Shown: positions 19,678 to 28,314, counted from the stretch's first letter. The stretch is 64,000 bases of DNA from Candidatus Peribacter sp. (GCA_018652955.1 JABIBA010000013.1:290253-354252), one strand, 5' to 3'. Numbers and translations are program-made. The notes: generated from the letters alone by a model not told the origin.

Positions 19678-20532
19678 ATGGACTTTATTTGGCACATCAT
19701 CGCCATTACCTGCATGACCATTCCACATGCACTTGCCTACAATCTTGTGTTTGGAAAAGGAAAGATCTTACACTTTGGTCCTATTGGCGTCTCGTTGGTT
19801 GCGAGTTATGCAGTGGTCATTATTGCTATATCTACTGGGAGTTTTATTGCGGCAACGCTTGTAGGACTAATATCTGTTGTATTGCTTTCATTGTTTTTAG
19901 CTTGGCTTTCTTTGAGGTTAGATCAAGATGCATTCGGTGTTATGACTATCGCAGTACATCTTTCTATATTGGCAGTTATTCTTAACTGGAATGGTCTTAC
20001 ACGAGGGGCACTCGGAATCCCTGGCGTTCCACGATTTAGCTTTCTTAGTTCTGTACAAAGCTTTGCTATTGCAGCAGCAGTTGTATCACTACTCTTTGTT
20101 ATTGCTTTACGTCTGATTGATAGAAGTTCATTTGGGCGTCAGCTGCAGGCGCTTGCAGAGCACGAATGGCATGCAAAATCTTTGGGTATTAATAGAACAA
20201 AAGTCCATGTCATTGCATTTCTTGTAGCTGGACTTGGGGCATTGGCTACCGCCTTACTTTTTCCACAATATTTAGCATTCTTACATCCTAATGACTACCA
20301 GTACCCGTTCCTCGTATTCTTCATAACGATTATCGTTGCCGGTAACCCCGGTTCGGTTTATGGAGTTTTGCTTTCTACGATATTGCTTACTGTACTTAAA
20401 GAGGCATTACGATTTCTTCCGTTGTCTTCAGCGGTGATGGGTCCTGTTCGTTTAATTCTCTTTGGTATCATAATGCTAGCAGTAGTCTATTGGCGCAGAG
20501 ACACGCTATTCCCTAAACAGAGGAGTATCTAG
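19678..20532 (+). CDS. livM: ABC transporter permease, LivM type
   Basis: Product of 284 aa with about eight hydrophobic segments. The cytoplasmic loop SSFGRQLQALAEHEWHAKSL, the FLVAGLGALATAL segment and the ITIIVAGNPGSVYG stretch are typical of LivM. No second ATPase (LivF) follows; a small unrelated gene and pyrD come next. LivF is encoded elsewhere, or LivG works as a homodimer. Confidence 0.88.
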   Translation: MDFIWHIIAITCMTIPHALAYNLVFGKGKILHFGPIGVSLVASYAVVIIAISTGSFIAATLVGLISVVLLSLFLAWLSLRLDQDAFGVMTIAVHLSILAVILNWNGLTRGALGIPGVPRFSFLSSVQSFAIAAAVVSLLFVIALRLIDRSSFGRQLQALAEHEWHAKSLGINRTKVHVIAFLVAGLGALATALLFPQYLAFLHPNDYQYPFLVFFITIIVAGNPGSVYGVLLSTILLTVLKEALRFLPLSSAVMGPVRLILFGIIMLAVVYWRRDTLFPKQRSI

Positions 20533-20536
20533 ATAA

Positions 20537-20565
20537 TTGACAAATACATAGAAATAAGTTATTTT
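20537..20565 (+). promoter_or_regulatory. Strong promoter, leaderless start
   Basis: TTGACA (20537-20542), 17-base spacer, TATTTT (20560-20565), then 8 bases to the ATG at 20574. A perfect -35 and optimal spacing. Confidence 0.8.
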
Positions 20566-20573
20566 ATCAATTG

Positions 20574-20813
20574 ATGGAACATCATGCCACTCCAAGACTG
20601 TCTCAAAAACAAGTTCTCTCAACAAAACAGGAGCAGGCTCTTCAGTTAGTCCGTGATGCAACAGTATTACGAACGCAACGGTTCAATGAGGGTAATCATA
20701 CAGAAGAAGAAAAAAGAAGCTTTCGTGGCTTAATGATGGCCGCACTTTATCAAGTTTCTTTTGATGTACACCACTCTACGCAAGATGCAGGATCTAGTCG
20801 CGAACGATCATAG
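20574..20813 (+). CDS. Small soluble protein of unknown function
   Basis: Product of 79 aa, rich in Gln, Arg, His and Glu, with no signal or membrane segment. A helical region (STKQEQALQLVRDATVLRTQ) suggests an all-alpha fold. No family is recognised. The ATG at 20574 is chosen over the TTG at 20571 because a TTGACA-17-TATTTT promoter ends 8 bases before it. That promoter is the best evidence that the gene is real. It precedes pyrD by 21 bases. Confidence 0.65.
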   Translation: MEHHATPRLSQKQVLSTKQEQALQLVRDATVLRTQRFNEGNHTEEEKRSFRGLMMAALYQVSFDVHHSTQDAGSSRERS

Positions 20814-20834
20814 TTTGCGGTACGATAACCATCG

Positions 20835-21779
20835 ATGAATCTCTCCCAAACCGTACTCGGCATCACCTTCGAAAACCCGACGGTGTTGGCTTCTGGTATT
20901 TTGGGAATTACTTCTTCTACTTGGAAGGATGTTGCAAAGAAAGGAGCGGGAGGTATTACGACGAAATCTCTCTGGGCGAAAGAGCACAAAGGACATCCAA
21001 ACCCTACAATCATCGAGACAGATCACTGGATGCTTAATGCTGTTGGTCTTCCTGATGCAGGACCTGCAAAAGCAAACGAAGAGATCGCAGACTTTATGAA
21101 AGATCACCCTGTTCCACTTATCGCAAACATTGTGGCAGGACTTATCGACGATTACGCAAAGACTGCAGAGGGGATAGTGCCACTGAAGCCAGATGCATTT
21201 GAGGTAAACATCAGTTGCCCGAATGTAGAAGATGAATTTGGAAAGCCGTTTGCGTGTAGTGCTCCAGATGCCGCTAAGGTAACTGCCGCTGTAAAGAAAG
21301 TGATCGGAGATATTCCAATGTTCGTAAAGCTTTCACCGAATGTCGATCACATCGGAGAGATTGCAAAGGCTTGCCTTGCAGAAGGTGCAGATGGATTCAC
21401 AGTGATCAATACAGTAGGACCGGGAATGGCAATAGACCTTAGGAGTCGCATGCCGATACTTGCAAACAAAGTCGGAGGACTTTCCGGACCTGCAATTAAG
21501 CCAATTGCTGTGAAGTGCATAGCCGATGTATACGCAGCAACAGATGGGAAGTGTCCGATTATAGGAACAGGAGGTGTGTATACCGGAGAAGACGCACTAG
21601 AGATGATACTTGCTGGTGCAACTCTTATCGGGATTGGATCTGCAGTCTCGAGACATGGTGCAGAGGTCTTTGCAGAGGTCTGTGAAGGCATGCAATATTG
21701 GTGCACGAACGAAGGAATCGATGATATCAGCTCTATGGTTGGTGGAATGCACAAAGAACTTGCTTCTCGAAACGCATAA
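20835..21779 (+). CDS. pyrD: Dihydroorotate dehydrogenase, class 1B catalytic subunit
   Basis: Product of 314 aa, an FMN enzyme oxidising dihydroorotate to orotate. The core motifs are FEVNISCPNVED (catalytic Cys of class 1 enzymes, about residue 127), FVKLSPNV and IIGTGGVYTGEDALEMILAGA (phosphate-binding). Class 1B enzymes pass electrons to PyrK and then NAD+, and the adjacent, overlapping pyrK confirms the class. The ATG is 8 bases after TACGAT (20821-20826). The rest of the de novo pathway is not in the window. Confidence 0.95.
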   Translation: MNLSQTVLGITFENPTVLASGILGITSSTWKDVAKKGAGGITTKSLWAKEHKGHPNPTIIETDHWMLNAVGLPDAGPAKANEEIADFMKDHPVPLIANIVAGLIDDYAKTAEGIVPLKPDAFEVNISCPNVEDEFGKPFACSAPDAAKVTAAVKKVIGDIPMFVKLSPNVDHIGEIAKACLAEGADGFTVINTVGPGMAIDLRSRMPILANKVGGLSGPAIKPIAVKCIADVYAATDGKCPIIGTGGVYTGEDALEMILAGATLIGIGSAVSRHGAEVFAEVCEGMQYWCTNEGIDDISSMVGGMHKELASRNA

Positions 21780-22618
21780 TGTCTTCTATCTCTCTTCAGT
21801 CTCGGCTCCCAAAGACATATCGCATTAAGGCGATCACTCAGGAAACGGAAATGGTACGCACGTATACATTCGATGGATCACTTGGAGCCAAGCCTGGTCA
21901 ATTCCTTATGCTCTGGCTTCCGGGAGTAGATGAAAAACCGTTCTCCGTTGCGTTTGATGATGGATCAGAAACAAAGATTACATTCTTTGCAGTAGGACCT
22001 ATGAGTGAAGCACTTGCACAGTCTAAAGTTGGAGACTTGGTTGGGCTACGTGGACCATTCGGTACCTCATACGAATGGGAAGCGGGGGATCATATTGTAC
22101 TTGTGGCAGGTGGATATGGAGCTGCCCCTATGTTCTTTGTTGCATCCGAAGCGGTGAAGCATGGATGTACCTTAGAGGCGATAGTCGGAGCACGCGGAAA
22201 AGAACACTTGTTGTACCTTAAAGAATTAGAGTCATTGCAGCATGTCTCACTTCATGTTTCTACGGATGATGGATCTGTAGGACACAAAGGATATAATACT
22301 GAAGTTCTCGATCAACTTCTCGAGGCTTCTGCAGACCCTGATGCAAAAGACCCGCCTATTGATAGAGTATTCGCCTGTGGACCAGAGATGATGTTGAAAT
22401 CTGTACTAACAGTATCCGAAAAGCACAAAGTTCCTTGTCAGCTTTCTTTGGAGCGTTATATGAAATGTGGATTCGGTATTTGCGGGAACTGTGTAATGGA
22501 TCCGACAGGAATGCGGCTCTGCATAGAAGGACCTGTTGTTTCTGGTGACGTTTGCGCGAAACTCACGGAGTTTGGAAAATACCACCGCGATGACATTGGT
22601 AAGAAGCACGAGTTTTAA
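21779..22618 (+). CDS. pyrK: Dihydroorotate dehydrogenase electron-transfer subunit
   Basis: Product of 279 aa. The ferredoxin-reductase fold has the FAD-binding EKPFSVA motif (about residue 60), the NAD-binding VLVAGGYGAAPMFF (about residue 105), and a C-terminal 2Fe-2S site with four cysteines in KCGFGICGNCV and the following LCIEGPV. It moves electrons from PyrD to NAD+. Its ATG overlaps the pyrD stop (TAATG), indicating translational coupling and a stoichiometric complex. Confidence 0.95.
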   Translation: MSSISLQSRLPKTYRIKAITQETEMVRTYTFDGSLGAKPGQFLMLWLPGVDEKPFSVAFDDGSETKITFFAVGPMSEALAQSKVGDLVGLRGPFGTSYEWEAGDHIVLVAGGYGAAPMFFVASEAVKHGCTLEAIVGARGKEHLLYLKELESLQHVSLHVSTDDGSVGHKGYNTEVLDQLLEASADPDAKDPPIDRVFACGPEMMLKSVLTVSEKHKVPCQLSLERYMKCGFGICGNCVMDPTGMRLCIEGPVVSGDVCAKLTEFGKYHRDDIGKKHEF

Positions 22619-22619
22619 G

Positions 22620-22994
22620 CTACAGACGAATTGTGCGCTCTACCCAAATAACTTCCATCTGCTTTCGGGAGGTTCTTGATATCTTCTTCTTAGAAGCCTG
22701 CTTAACGGGAACCATCTGTTCGTCATTTTTGCGAATAGTCCAGAGAGCATGAAGGCCAAATCCAACGAGCATCATTAGCATTCCAAAGGCGAGTACTCCT
22801 GCTGGATTACTGGATTCTATGGTAGCAGCTGGAAGTAATACCTCTTGGTTGATCCACATTGGTTCACCAGCTTGCTGAGTTCCAAGGTACGTTCCTTGGC
22901 TTGTCATACTAGCCGAAAGAGACATCTGGGAGCCAATAGTGACGACCAGAGCGCCTAATGCAATGAAGGATGTTCCTAGTGTTTTGTGTGTCAT
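22620..22994 (-). CDS. Small two-helix membrane protein of unknown function
   Basis: Product of 124 aa. Two hydrophobic segments (about residues 7-28 and 66-87) flank a probably extracytoplasmic loop; the C-terminus is basic (KQASKKKISRTSRKQ). No family is recognised. The promoter is near-ideal (TTGCAA-17-TATAAT) and ends 9 bases before the ATG, supporting the start and a leaderless mRNA. It converges with pyrK. Confidence 0.75.
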   Translation of the reverse strand: MTHKTLGTSFIALGALVVTIGSQMSLSASMTSQGTYLGTQQAGEPMWINQEVLLPAATIESSNPAGVLAFGMLMMLVGFGLHALWTIRKNDEQMVPVKQASKKKISRTSRKQMEVIWVERTIRL

Positions 22995-23003
22995 GCTATA
23001 TAT

Positions 23004-23032
23004 ATTATAGCATATTTAGCTCTATTTTGCAA
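23004..23032 (-). promoter_or_regulatory. Promoter of the small membrane protein gene
   Basis: Minus strand TTGCAA (23027-23032), 17 bases, TATAAT (23004-23009), 9 bases to the ATG at 22994. The -35 box lies directly after the 3' end of the tRNA-Glu gene. Confidence 0.8.
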
Positions 23033-23033
23033 T

Positions 23034-23108
23034 TGGTAGCCTCAAGGGGAATTGAACCCCTGTTACCAGGATGAAAACCTGGCGTCCTAACCACTAGACG
23101 ATGAGGCC
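23034..23108 (-). tRNA. tRNA-Glu, anticodon TTC
   Basis: Read on the minus strand. Acceptor GGCCTCA pairs with TGAGGCT (a G-U at pair 1-72). The D-arm is of the TCGTCTAGTGGTTAGGAC type, the anticodon stem is CCAGG/CCTGG around loop TTTTCAT (anticodon TTC), and the T-arm is AGGGG/CCCCT with loop TTCAATT. Discriminator A73 is followed by an encoded CCA. A TAGAAT -10 box lies at 23119-23124, ten bases upstream. Confidence 0.95.
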
Positions 23109-23163
23109 ACCGACGCAGATTCTACCATACTCATACCCCTAAAAAAATCGCTATACTGCCAAT

Positions 23164-23406
23164 ATGTCTCATTATTTTTATCTCGCTCGTTGCTCCAATG
23201 GATCCCTCTATTCTGGGTATTGCAAGGATCTCAAGAGTAGAGAGGAGATGCATAATTCAGGCAAGGGGGCCAAATATACGCGTGCGCATCTTCCTGTAAA
23301 AATTATCTATTCGGAGGAGTTTGATACGGTATCTGAGGCTTTAAAGCGTGAAGCACAGGTAAAGAAATTCCCTAAATCTCGAAAGGAGGAATTGATCAAT
23401 ATGTGA
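23164..23406 (+). CDS. GIY-YIG domain protein (UPF0213 type)
   Basis: Product of 80 aa consisting of one GIY-YIG nuclease domain. YFYLARCSNGSLYSGYCKDL carries the two Tyr/Gly motifs, HNSGKGAKYTRAHLPV the conserved centre, and EALKREAQVKKFPKSRKEEL the basic C-terminal helix. Small proteins of this kind are related to UvrC and SLX1 nucleases; their cellular role is mostly unassigned. A TATACT box (23152-23157) ends 6 bases before the ATG, giving a leaderless start. It diverges from the tRNA gene, and the next gene follows after 12 bases. Confidence 0.9.
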   Translation: MSHYFYLARCSNGSLYSGYCKDLKSREEMHNSGKGAKYTRAHLPVKIIYSEEFDTVSEALKREAQVKKFPKSRKEELINM

Positions 23407-23418
23407 TATCGTTTTCCT

Positions 23419-24960
23419 ATGAATATATCTCGACTACTAAAATATAGCGCATATCTTCTTATAGCCCTTGCAGCTCTTAAAGGTTTTTATCATCTTGCGT
23501 CTTTATCATGGTTCTTCTTTGCTGGGGAATATACAGGAGATGCAAAGTACTATTTCACCGTTGGAAGAGGTATTGTAAACGGTCACGTACTCTATACAGA
23601 CATCTTTGATACAAAACCTCCTGGAGTGTATCTGCTGAGCGCTCTATCGATGTCGATATTTAATAGTGCAGTGTTAGGATCTATTCTCAATGGTCTTATC
23701 GTTCTTGCATATCCTATTACGTTTGGACTGGCTGCATATGTCTTGGATAGGAGAGTCTTTACAGTAGTACTATCTGCTCTCTTTGGTTTGCTTCTTGCAT
23801 TGAACTCAGGCTTTCAGGCAGGTGCCTGGCAGGTGGAATGGTTTGGAGCGTTCTTTGGGTCTCTCTATGCCTTGGCGCTGGTACTCACCTCCAGAAGTCG
23901 TACGTCGAAACTATCTATTGGAATACTCAGTATCTGCATGGTACTTACTATTGGTTTTAAGGAACCATTTGCGCTTGTTCTTATTGGCACAGGGCTCGTG
24001 CTTCTTCCAACAAAGAAAGATCTTCTCTACGGGCTACTATTACCACTAATCATTACAGCAATTGTTGGTGTTATTGGGTTACTGGTCTTTGGCTACGCTG
24101 GAGGATATTTCTCAACGTATCTTCCATCACACTTTGGTCATCATCTCGTGCGCTCTGTTCCCCTATGGCAACGAGGGTTTTATGCAAATTTGATGTTGAA
24201 GTATCTCTGGGAGTTCTCGTACGCATTTTCTGCATTAATAGTGATTCTATTTTCTAGCGCACTACTACAGAGTCGACAATTCGTTCGTCCTGTAGCTCGT
24301 ATAGGCCTGATTGTATTAGCACTATATCTTGGTCTTACTGCAGGAAACTTACGAGGATATCCAGTTGCCAGCCATTTTGTAGCACTAATTCCCCTGTATA
24401 CAGCACTGTTTTTACTTCTTCTGAAACGCTTAGATATCACTGCTCGTATTTTTATGGGAGTGATGGTATTTACCTTAATCACTCTTCCTATGAGCGATGG
24501 ATATTCCCAGTATGCTGCAGCTCTTTTAGGCAGAGCAAAAGGAGAGGCAGTGCATAAAGAAACAGCAGACAAGATAGATGCTATTCTCGATGCGTGTGAC
24601 GTCGACCGCTACTTCTTTGTAGAGGAGCGACCATATATGGAATACATGCAGCACTCTCCTCTCAACTTTTTTGTGTATGCAGGTCCATCATCAATTGTCT
24701 ACTATCATCCAAAAATTATCGAGAAACATCTTAAGTCATTCTCTGCTGCGAAGATCGTTATTGCAGCAGGAGACTCATATGAGATACGAGAACAATCAGC
24801 AGAAAAAGCTCTCTCAGAAATGACGTTTCGGTACTTGGCAAATAACTTCACCATACTCCCGTGGGAGTGTGCAGCAGATCTCTCACTGCCCGACGGATAC
24901 TCTGTGCTCTTTAGAAAAGACTTAGATGCTATGAAGCCGTTTCTGTTTAAAATGAAATAA
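23419..24960 (+). CDS. GT-C fold membrane glycosyltransferase-like protein
   Basis: Product of 513 aa with about ten hydrophobic segments. The first extracytoplasmic loop has GEYTGDAKYYFTVGRG followed by DIFDTKPPGVYLL. This is the D...Y..G..LY.D.FD.KPPG pattern of ArnT/PMT-like (GT39/PMT_2) lipid-linked sugar transferases, in which the loop Asp is catalytic. The C-terminal 120 residues are soluble. It probably moves a sugar from a polyprenyl-phosphate donor onto a lipid or protein outside the membrane; the substrate is unknown. A GGAGG-like site near 23384 may serve as ribosome binding site. Confidence 0.8.
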   Translation: MNISRLLKYSAYLLIALAALKGFYHLASLSWFFFAGEYTGDAKYYFTVGRGIVNGHVLYTDIFDTKPPGVYLLSALSMSIFNSAVLGSILNGLIVLAYPITFGLAAYVLDRRVFTVVLSALFGLLLALNSGFQAGAWQVEWFGAFFGSLYALALVLTSRSRTSKLSIGILSICMVLTIGFKEPFALVLIGTGLVLLPTKKDLLYGLLLPLIITAIVGVIGLLVFGYAGGYFSTYLPSHFGHHLVRSVPLWQRGFYANLMLKYLWEFSYAFSALIVILFSSALLQSRQFVRPVARIGLIVLALYLGLTAGNLRGYPVASHFVALIPLYTALFLLLLKRLDITARIFMGVMVFTLITLPMSDGYSQYAAALLGRAKGEAVHKETADKIDAILDACDVDRYFFVEERPYMEYMQHSPLNFFVYAGPSSIVYYHPKIIEKHLKSFSAAKIVIAAGDSYEIREQSAEKALSEMTFRYLANNFTILPWECAADLSLPDGYSVLFRKDLDAMKPFLFKMK

Positions 24961-24991
24961 CAAAAAAGGGGACTTGCGTCTCCCTTTTTGT
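24961..24991. terminator. Bidirectional terminator
   Basis: AAAAAAGGGGAC / GTCTCCCTTTTT hairpin with a TTGC loop. A-run and T-run on both sides serve the plus-strand glycosyltransferase gene and the convergent minus-strand gene. Confidence 0.85.
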
Positions 24992-25030
24992 ATTTGTTTT
25001 GATCCGCTCTAAAGATCTACCCTCTTTTTT

Positions 25031-25498
25031 TTAGTAGTTAGTAGGGAAATAGTTTACTTCGTAGTTTTCACCATTAATGTATGCTTCTAGACAGTGTGTG
25101 TAACGAGTACCTGTGTAGTTAGAACACCCAGGAACACGCTGACGACGCTGTGCAGGAGCACCACGTACAGTCCCAGTTGTAGTAGGGGCTGCAAAGTGAC
25201 GGATATCATCGCTTTCTCTTTGATTGCGACGACGTTCTACGTTTTGTCCGATACTTGAACGACGTGGTGCTGTTAGCCTGAAGCTAACACCATTACGTAT
25301 ATCAAGTGTGTCTCTTTCGCTACGTGAGCGGAAGATTCCGGTTGCACGGTGCAAGTTTGGCATGTTTCGTACAATATCGGAGTTGATGTTATGTCCAGAG
25401 TAGGACACAAGCTCGGCGTTCTGAGCGGATGAAGCGCCGACAACCATCCCGACAAGTACACCAAGTGCACCAATGACGTAAGTTTGGCGATTAGCCAT
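25031..25498 (-). CDS. Secreted or membrane-anchored protein of unknown function
   Basis: Product of 155 aa. The N-terminal hydrophobic stretch (TYVIGALGVLVGMVVGAS) is a signal peptide or anchor. The mature region is Arg- and Asn-rich and polar, with two Cys (PGCSNYTG and HCLEAY) that may pair. It resembles the secreted protein at 9365 in size, Arg-rich body and paired C-terminal cysteines, but I cannot show homology. The promoter is TTGTAC-17-TATAAT (25539-25567), giving a leader of about 40 bases, one of the few genes here with a real 5' leader. Confidence 0.75.
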   Translation of the reverse strand: MANRQTYVIGALGVLVGMVVGASSAQNAELVSYSGHNINSDIVRNMPNLHRATGIFRSRSERDTLDIRNGVSFRLTAPRRSSIGQNVERRRNQRESDDIRHFAAPTTTGTVRGAPAQRRQRVPGCSNYTGTRYTHCLEAYINGENYEVNYFPTNY

Positions 25499-25538
25499 AA
25501 CGGATAGTGTGTAGGAAATAAAATTTGTTTATATATAT

Positions 25539-25567
25539 ATTATAACATAATTACATATATTGTACAA
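25539..25567 (-). promoter_or_regulatory. Promoter with consensus -10
   Basis: Minus strand TTGTAC (25562-25567), 17 bases, TATAAT (25539-25544). Transcription would start about 33-34 bases before the ATG at 25498. Confidence 0.7.
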
Positions 25568-25576
25568 TGCTCATAA

Positions 25577-25606
25577 TTGGCTATAACTAGGCTGATTCAA
25601 TAGAAT
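25577..25606 (+). promoter_or_regulatory. Promoter of the methyltransferase gene, leaderless start
   Basis: TTGGCT (25577-25582), 18 bases, TAGAAT (25601-25606), then 9 bases to the ATG at 25616. Confidence 0.75.
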
Positions 25607-25615
25607 AGCTGCAAT

Positions 25616-26152
25616 ATGCAGCCTCTAGACGTGATCGTCGGCTTTCTGATGGTTTGGGTGTTTGTCATCGTCCTTATGGTCGTGACATCCATCTTCTTGC
25701 GAGCACCATTTGTCCCTACTCCAATGAAGATTACGAAGAAGATGGTGGCGTTTGCTGACCTTAAAGGGGATGAGGTGGTCTATGACCTTGGAGCAGGAGA
25801 TGGAAGACTTCTTATAGAATCAAAGAAGGCGCATCCAGGTATAACGGCAAAGGGCTTTGAGCTTTCGCCTCCTGTGTATGTATGGGGCCTCTTTCTTATT
25901 TGGAAATCGGGCGTGAAGGTAGGCTTGCATATGAGAAATATGTTTCATCAGAATGTTTCCGATGCAGATTGTATCTTCTTGTATCTCATGCCAGGGGCTA
26001 TGAAGACCCTTCAGAAGAAATTTGAAAAAGAGTTAAAACCAGGGACCAAGGTTATCTCCCATGCATTTAAGTTCCCGGGGAGGGAGCCGGTGAAGAGCAT
26101 GCCCGTACCGTGGTTGCAGGGAGAGAAGGACCTGAGGCTCTACATATGGTAA
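25616..26152 (+). CDS. Membrane-anchored SAM methyltransferase, FAM173/ATPSCKMT-like
   Basis: Product of 178 aa. One N-terminal membrane helix (about residues 6-28) is followed by FVPTPMKITKKMVAFADL and the SAM-binding motif I VYDLGAGDGR (residues 55-64). GFELSPPVYVWG then carries the acidic ribose-binding residue. The order (membrane helix, VPTP, DLGxGDGR) matches the FAM173 family, whose eukaryotic members methylate a lysine in the ATP synthase c-ring; whether the bacterial protein does so is not known. The 3' end overlaps the convergent comEC gene by 86 bases. Confidence 0.75.
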   Translation: MQPLDVIVGFLMVWVFVIVLMVVTSIFLRAPFVPTPMKITKKMVAFADLKGDEVVYDLGAGDGRLLIESKKAHPGITAKGFELSPPVYVWGLFLIWKSGVKVGLHMRNMFHQNVSDADCIFLYLMPGAMKTLQKKFEKELKPGTKVISHAFKFPGREPVKSMPVPWLQGEKDLRLYIW

Positions 26153-27524
26153 GTATCAGGAGGTAGTATGGAAGAAGTACCCATGCTGGAATATGCATAT
26201 TTATTGATGCAAAAGGAATGGCATTGCACATATGTGCGACAGTAATAATCCATTCAAGACATGCCCAGCCCAAATACGATACTAATTGACCAAGAGGGAA
26301 TGAAATGAAACTCAGCAATGTTCCCGCAGCGCCAAAGAGCATTGCGAGTGGAATGACTGGAGCTATGAGAATATTTGCCAGTGGTGCTATGAGAGAGAAT
26401 CTCCCAAAGAGCATAATGATCAGTGGCACTGCGGTAATTTGCGCTGCTACAGTCATTTGTAATGATTCTTGTAGAGCAAGAGTTTTGGGTACACGTGCAA
26501 AGAGAGGATCAAGAATAAGTTTAAGTTCTGTAAGTCCTATCACTGCGAGAAACGATAGTTGAAACCCTGCATCGTACCAGAGAATCTTTGGGTTCCACAC
26601 GATCATAAAAAATGCAGCCCAGAGAATAGAGAGCCTGACTGTTGTCGTTCGCCCAGACTGCAGAGCACAAAGCCCTAGTATTCCCATAATTGCAGCGCGT
26701 ACCACTGCGGCACTTGCTCCCACGAATATTGTAAAGAGAACGATAGCAGTGACGGCAGGGAAGAACCGAACTTTAAGAGGAAGCCAGAATAGCAAGCTTG
26801 AGATTACCGCGATAACTATTGTGATGTTATAGCCCGATATCGCAATGATGTGAGTGAGCCCTGTGGCATTAAATGCTTGGAGAAGATCATCAGGGATTCC
26901 TTTTCTAGATCCAGTGAGCAGTCCTGCCATAAAAGAGGCATGAGGTTCTGGATAGAGACGGTTTATCTGAGCTTCGAATCTGGATTTTAGAGAGTAGAGG
27001 GATTTTCTAATAGGACTAGAGCTAGAACTAGTAATAGATTTGATAGATCCCCGATACATGACGCTGTAGATATCGTACCTGCTGAGATAACGGTCGTAGT
27101 GAAAGGTTTCTATCTGCTCAGGTTTCTCCAATATTCCTGTTGCAGTAACTCGATCGCTATATTCGTATTCAGGCCACTGACGTCTATCTGTTACGAGTAC
27201 ATTCCCAGATATTCCATCAATAATGGTTCCAGATCCATCTGTAATTCTCTCAACAGCAATCGTATATTTTGTAAGCATCGGTCTACGGTCTGGTTCTTGC
27301 GAAACCACTCCTGAGATCTTTACTTTTTGTTCAGTTGCATACCAATCAATTGTATTAGGAGTAGGGGTATGTGTTGTACGTATGACACAGACGAGTGCAA
27401 CAAGCATGCCGAGCAAGGATGCGATTACTTTTCTTATGCCCATTGCAGAATAAATGCAGATAGAAGAAAAGATCCTAAGAACCAGTAGGAGTAGATGTGC
27501 ATAGCGACTAATTCTGCGCTGCAA
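26067..27524 (-). CDS. comEC: ComEC/Rec2 DNA-uptake channel, without beta-lactamase domain
   Basis: Product of 485 aa. An N-terminal membrane segment leads to a DUF4131-type OB-like extracytoplasmic region (VKISGVVSQEP to TATGILEKPE). The Competence domain then shows AGLLTGSRKGIPDDLLQAFNATGLTHIIAISGYNI (split around LLTGSRKG and THIIAISG) and seven or more further helices. It would pass single-stranded DNA across the membrane during transformation. The C-terminal metallo-beta-lactamase domain of larger ComEC proteins is absent. The last about 28 residues, read antisense to the methyltransferase gene, look low in conservation. The TTG start overlaps rsmA by 17 bases and is uncertain; ATG codons occur further in. 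Confidence 0.85.
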   Translation of the reverse strand: MQRRISRYAHLLLLVLRIFSSICIYSAMGIRKVIASLLGMLVALVCVIRTTHTPTPNTIDWYATEQKVKISGVVSQEPDRRPMLTKYTIAVERITDGSGTIIDGISGNVLVTDRRQWPEYEYSDRVTATGILEKPEQIETFHYDRYLSRYDIYSVMYRGSIKSITSSSSSPIRKSLYSLKSRFEAQINRLYPEPHASFMAGLLTGSRKGIPDDLLQAFNATGLTHIIAISGYNITIVIAVISSLLFWLPLKVRFFPAVTAIVLFTIFVGASAAVVRAAIMGILGLCALQSGRTTTVRLSILWAAFFMIVWNPKILWYDAGFQLSFLAVIGLTELKLILDPLFARVPKTLALQESLQMTVAAQITAVPLIIMLFGRFSLIAPLANILIAPVIPLAMLFGAAGTLLSFISFPLGQLVSYLGWACLEWIITVAHMCNAIPFASINMHIPAWVLLPYYLLILTICRASGPSLPATTVRACSSPAPSPGT

Positions 27525-28314
27525 TCTTTGCCAGTGCTATCCACTCATCAACAGAGAGAGTTTGTGGGCGGCGTGTTTCGTCTATACCTGCAGCAGAAAG
27601 CAGTTCCAGACCTTCGGGGAACGTACCGAAACTGTTGCGAAGCATTTTGCGTTTTTGTGAGAATCCTATCTTTGTTAGCTTGAGTATTTGTTCGATAGTA
27701 GCTTTATCGGCAAGAGGTTCTTTGTAGCAATCAATGTGAATTACTGCAGAGTCTACTTTGGGTGGCGGAAGAAATGCACTGGGTGGTACGTTAATTACTT
27801 TTGATGCTTTTCCAAAGAGTGCAACGATGACCGTTAGCATGCTGGCGTTTTTTGTATCACAGATTCTATCGGCAACTTCTTTTTGGATAAGCAATGTCAT
27901 CGAAGTAGGAAACGTTTCTGATTCCAAAAATACATGCTGCAAAAGAGGCGAAGTAATGTGATAGGGGATGTTCGCTACCATCTTGTAAGGCTCAGATGGC
28001 ATTGGGACTTTGAGAGCATTTTCATTAATAACCTCAAGCTTGGTGTTAGCTCGTACGTATTCATGAAGCAGTGGAATCATTCGCTCATCAAGCTCTATCG
28101 CAGTGACGTGGCCTGCCCTCTCTAAGAGCTCTTTGGTGAGCACTCCAATACCAGGTCCTATCTCTACGATACGATCTTCATCCGTAATCTGGGCGGCCTC
28201 TACGATCTCATCAAGGATCAATTGATCTACCAAGAAATGTTGCCCTAGGTCTGTATTAAGCCTCAGGAGATAGGTGGAGCAGAACTGCCGGATTTGGGCT
28301 TTGAGATCGGACAT
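27508..28314 (-). CDS. rsmA: 16S rRNA dimethyladenosine transferase
   Basis: Product of 268 aa, dimethylating two adjacent adenines near the 3' end of 16S rRNA. SAM motif I is VEIGPGIGVLTKELL, the acidic motif is AIELDERM, and the catalytic NIPY motif is in MVANIPYHITSP. A C-terminal KsgA domain follows (FSQKRKMLRNSF). The N-terminal GQHFLVDQ matches the family. A TATGAT box ends 8 bases before the ATG. It is followed by comEC with a 17-base overlap. Confidence 0.95.
   Translation of the reverse strand: MSDLKAQIRQFCSTYLLRLNTDLGQHFLVDQLILDEIVEAAQITDEDRIVEIGPGIGVLTKELLERAGHVTAIELDERMIPLLHEYVRANTKLEVINENALKVPMPSEPYKMVANIPYHITSPLLQHVFLESETFPTSMTLLIQKEVADRICDTKNASMLTVIVALFGKASKVINVPPSAFLPPPKVDSAVIHIDCYKEPLADKATIEQILKLTKIGFSQKRKMLRNSFGTFPEGLELLSAAGIDETRRPQTLSVDEWIALAKIAAQN

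Noticed and set aside
23164..23406. GIY-YIG gene next to a tRNA as a homing element or integrated island
   Set aside because: It is a stand-alone UPF0213-type protein with its own promoter. No attachment repeats, integrase or intron boundaries are visible around the tRNA.
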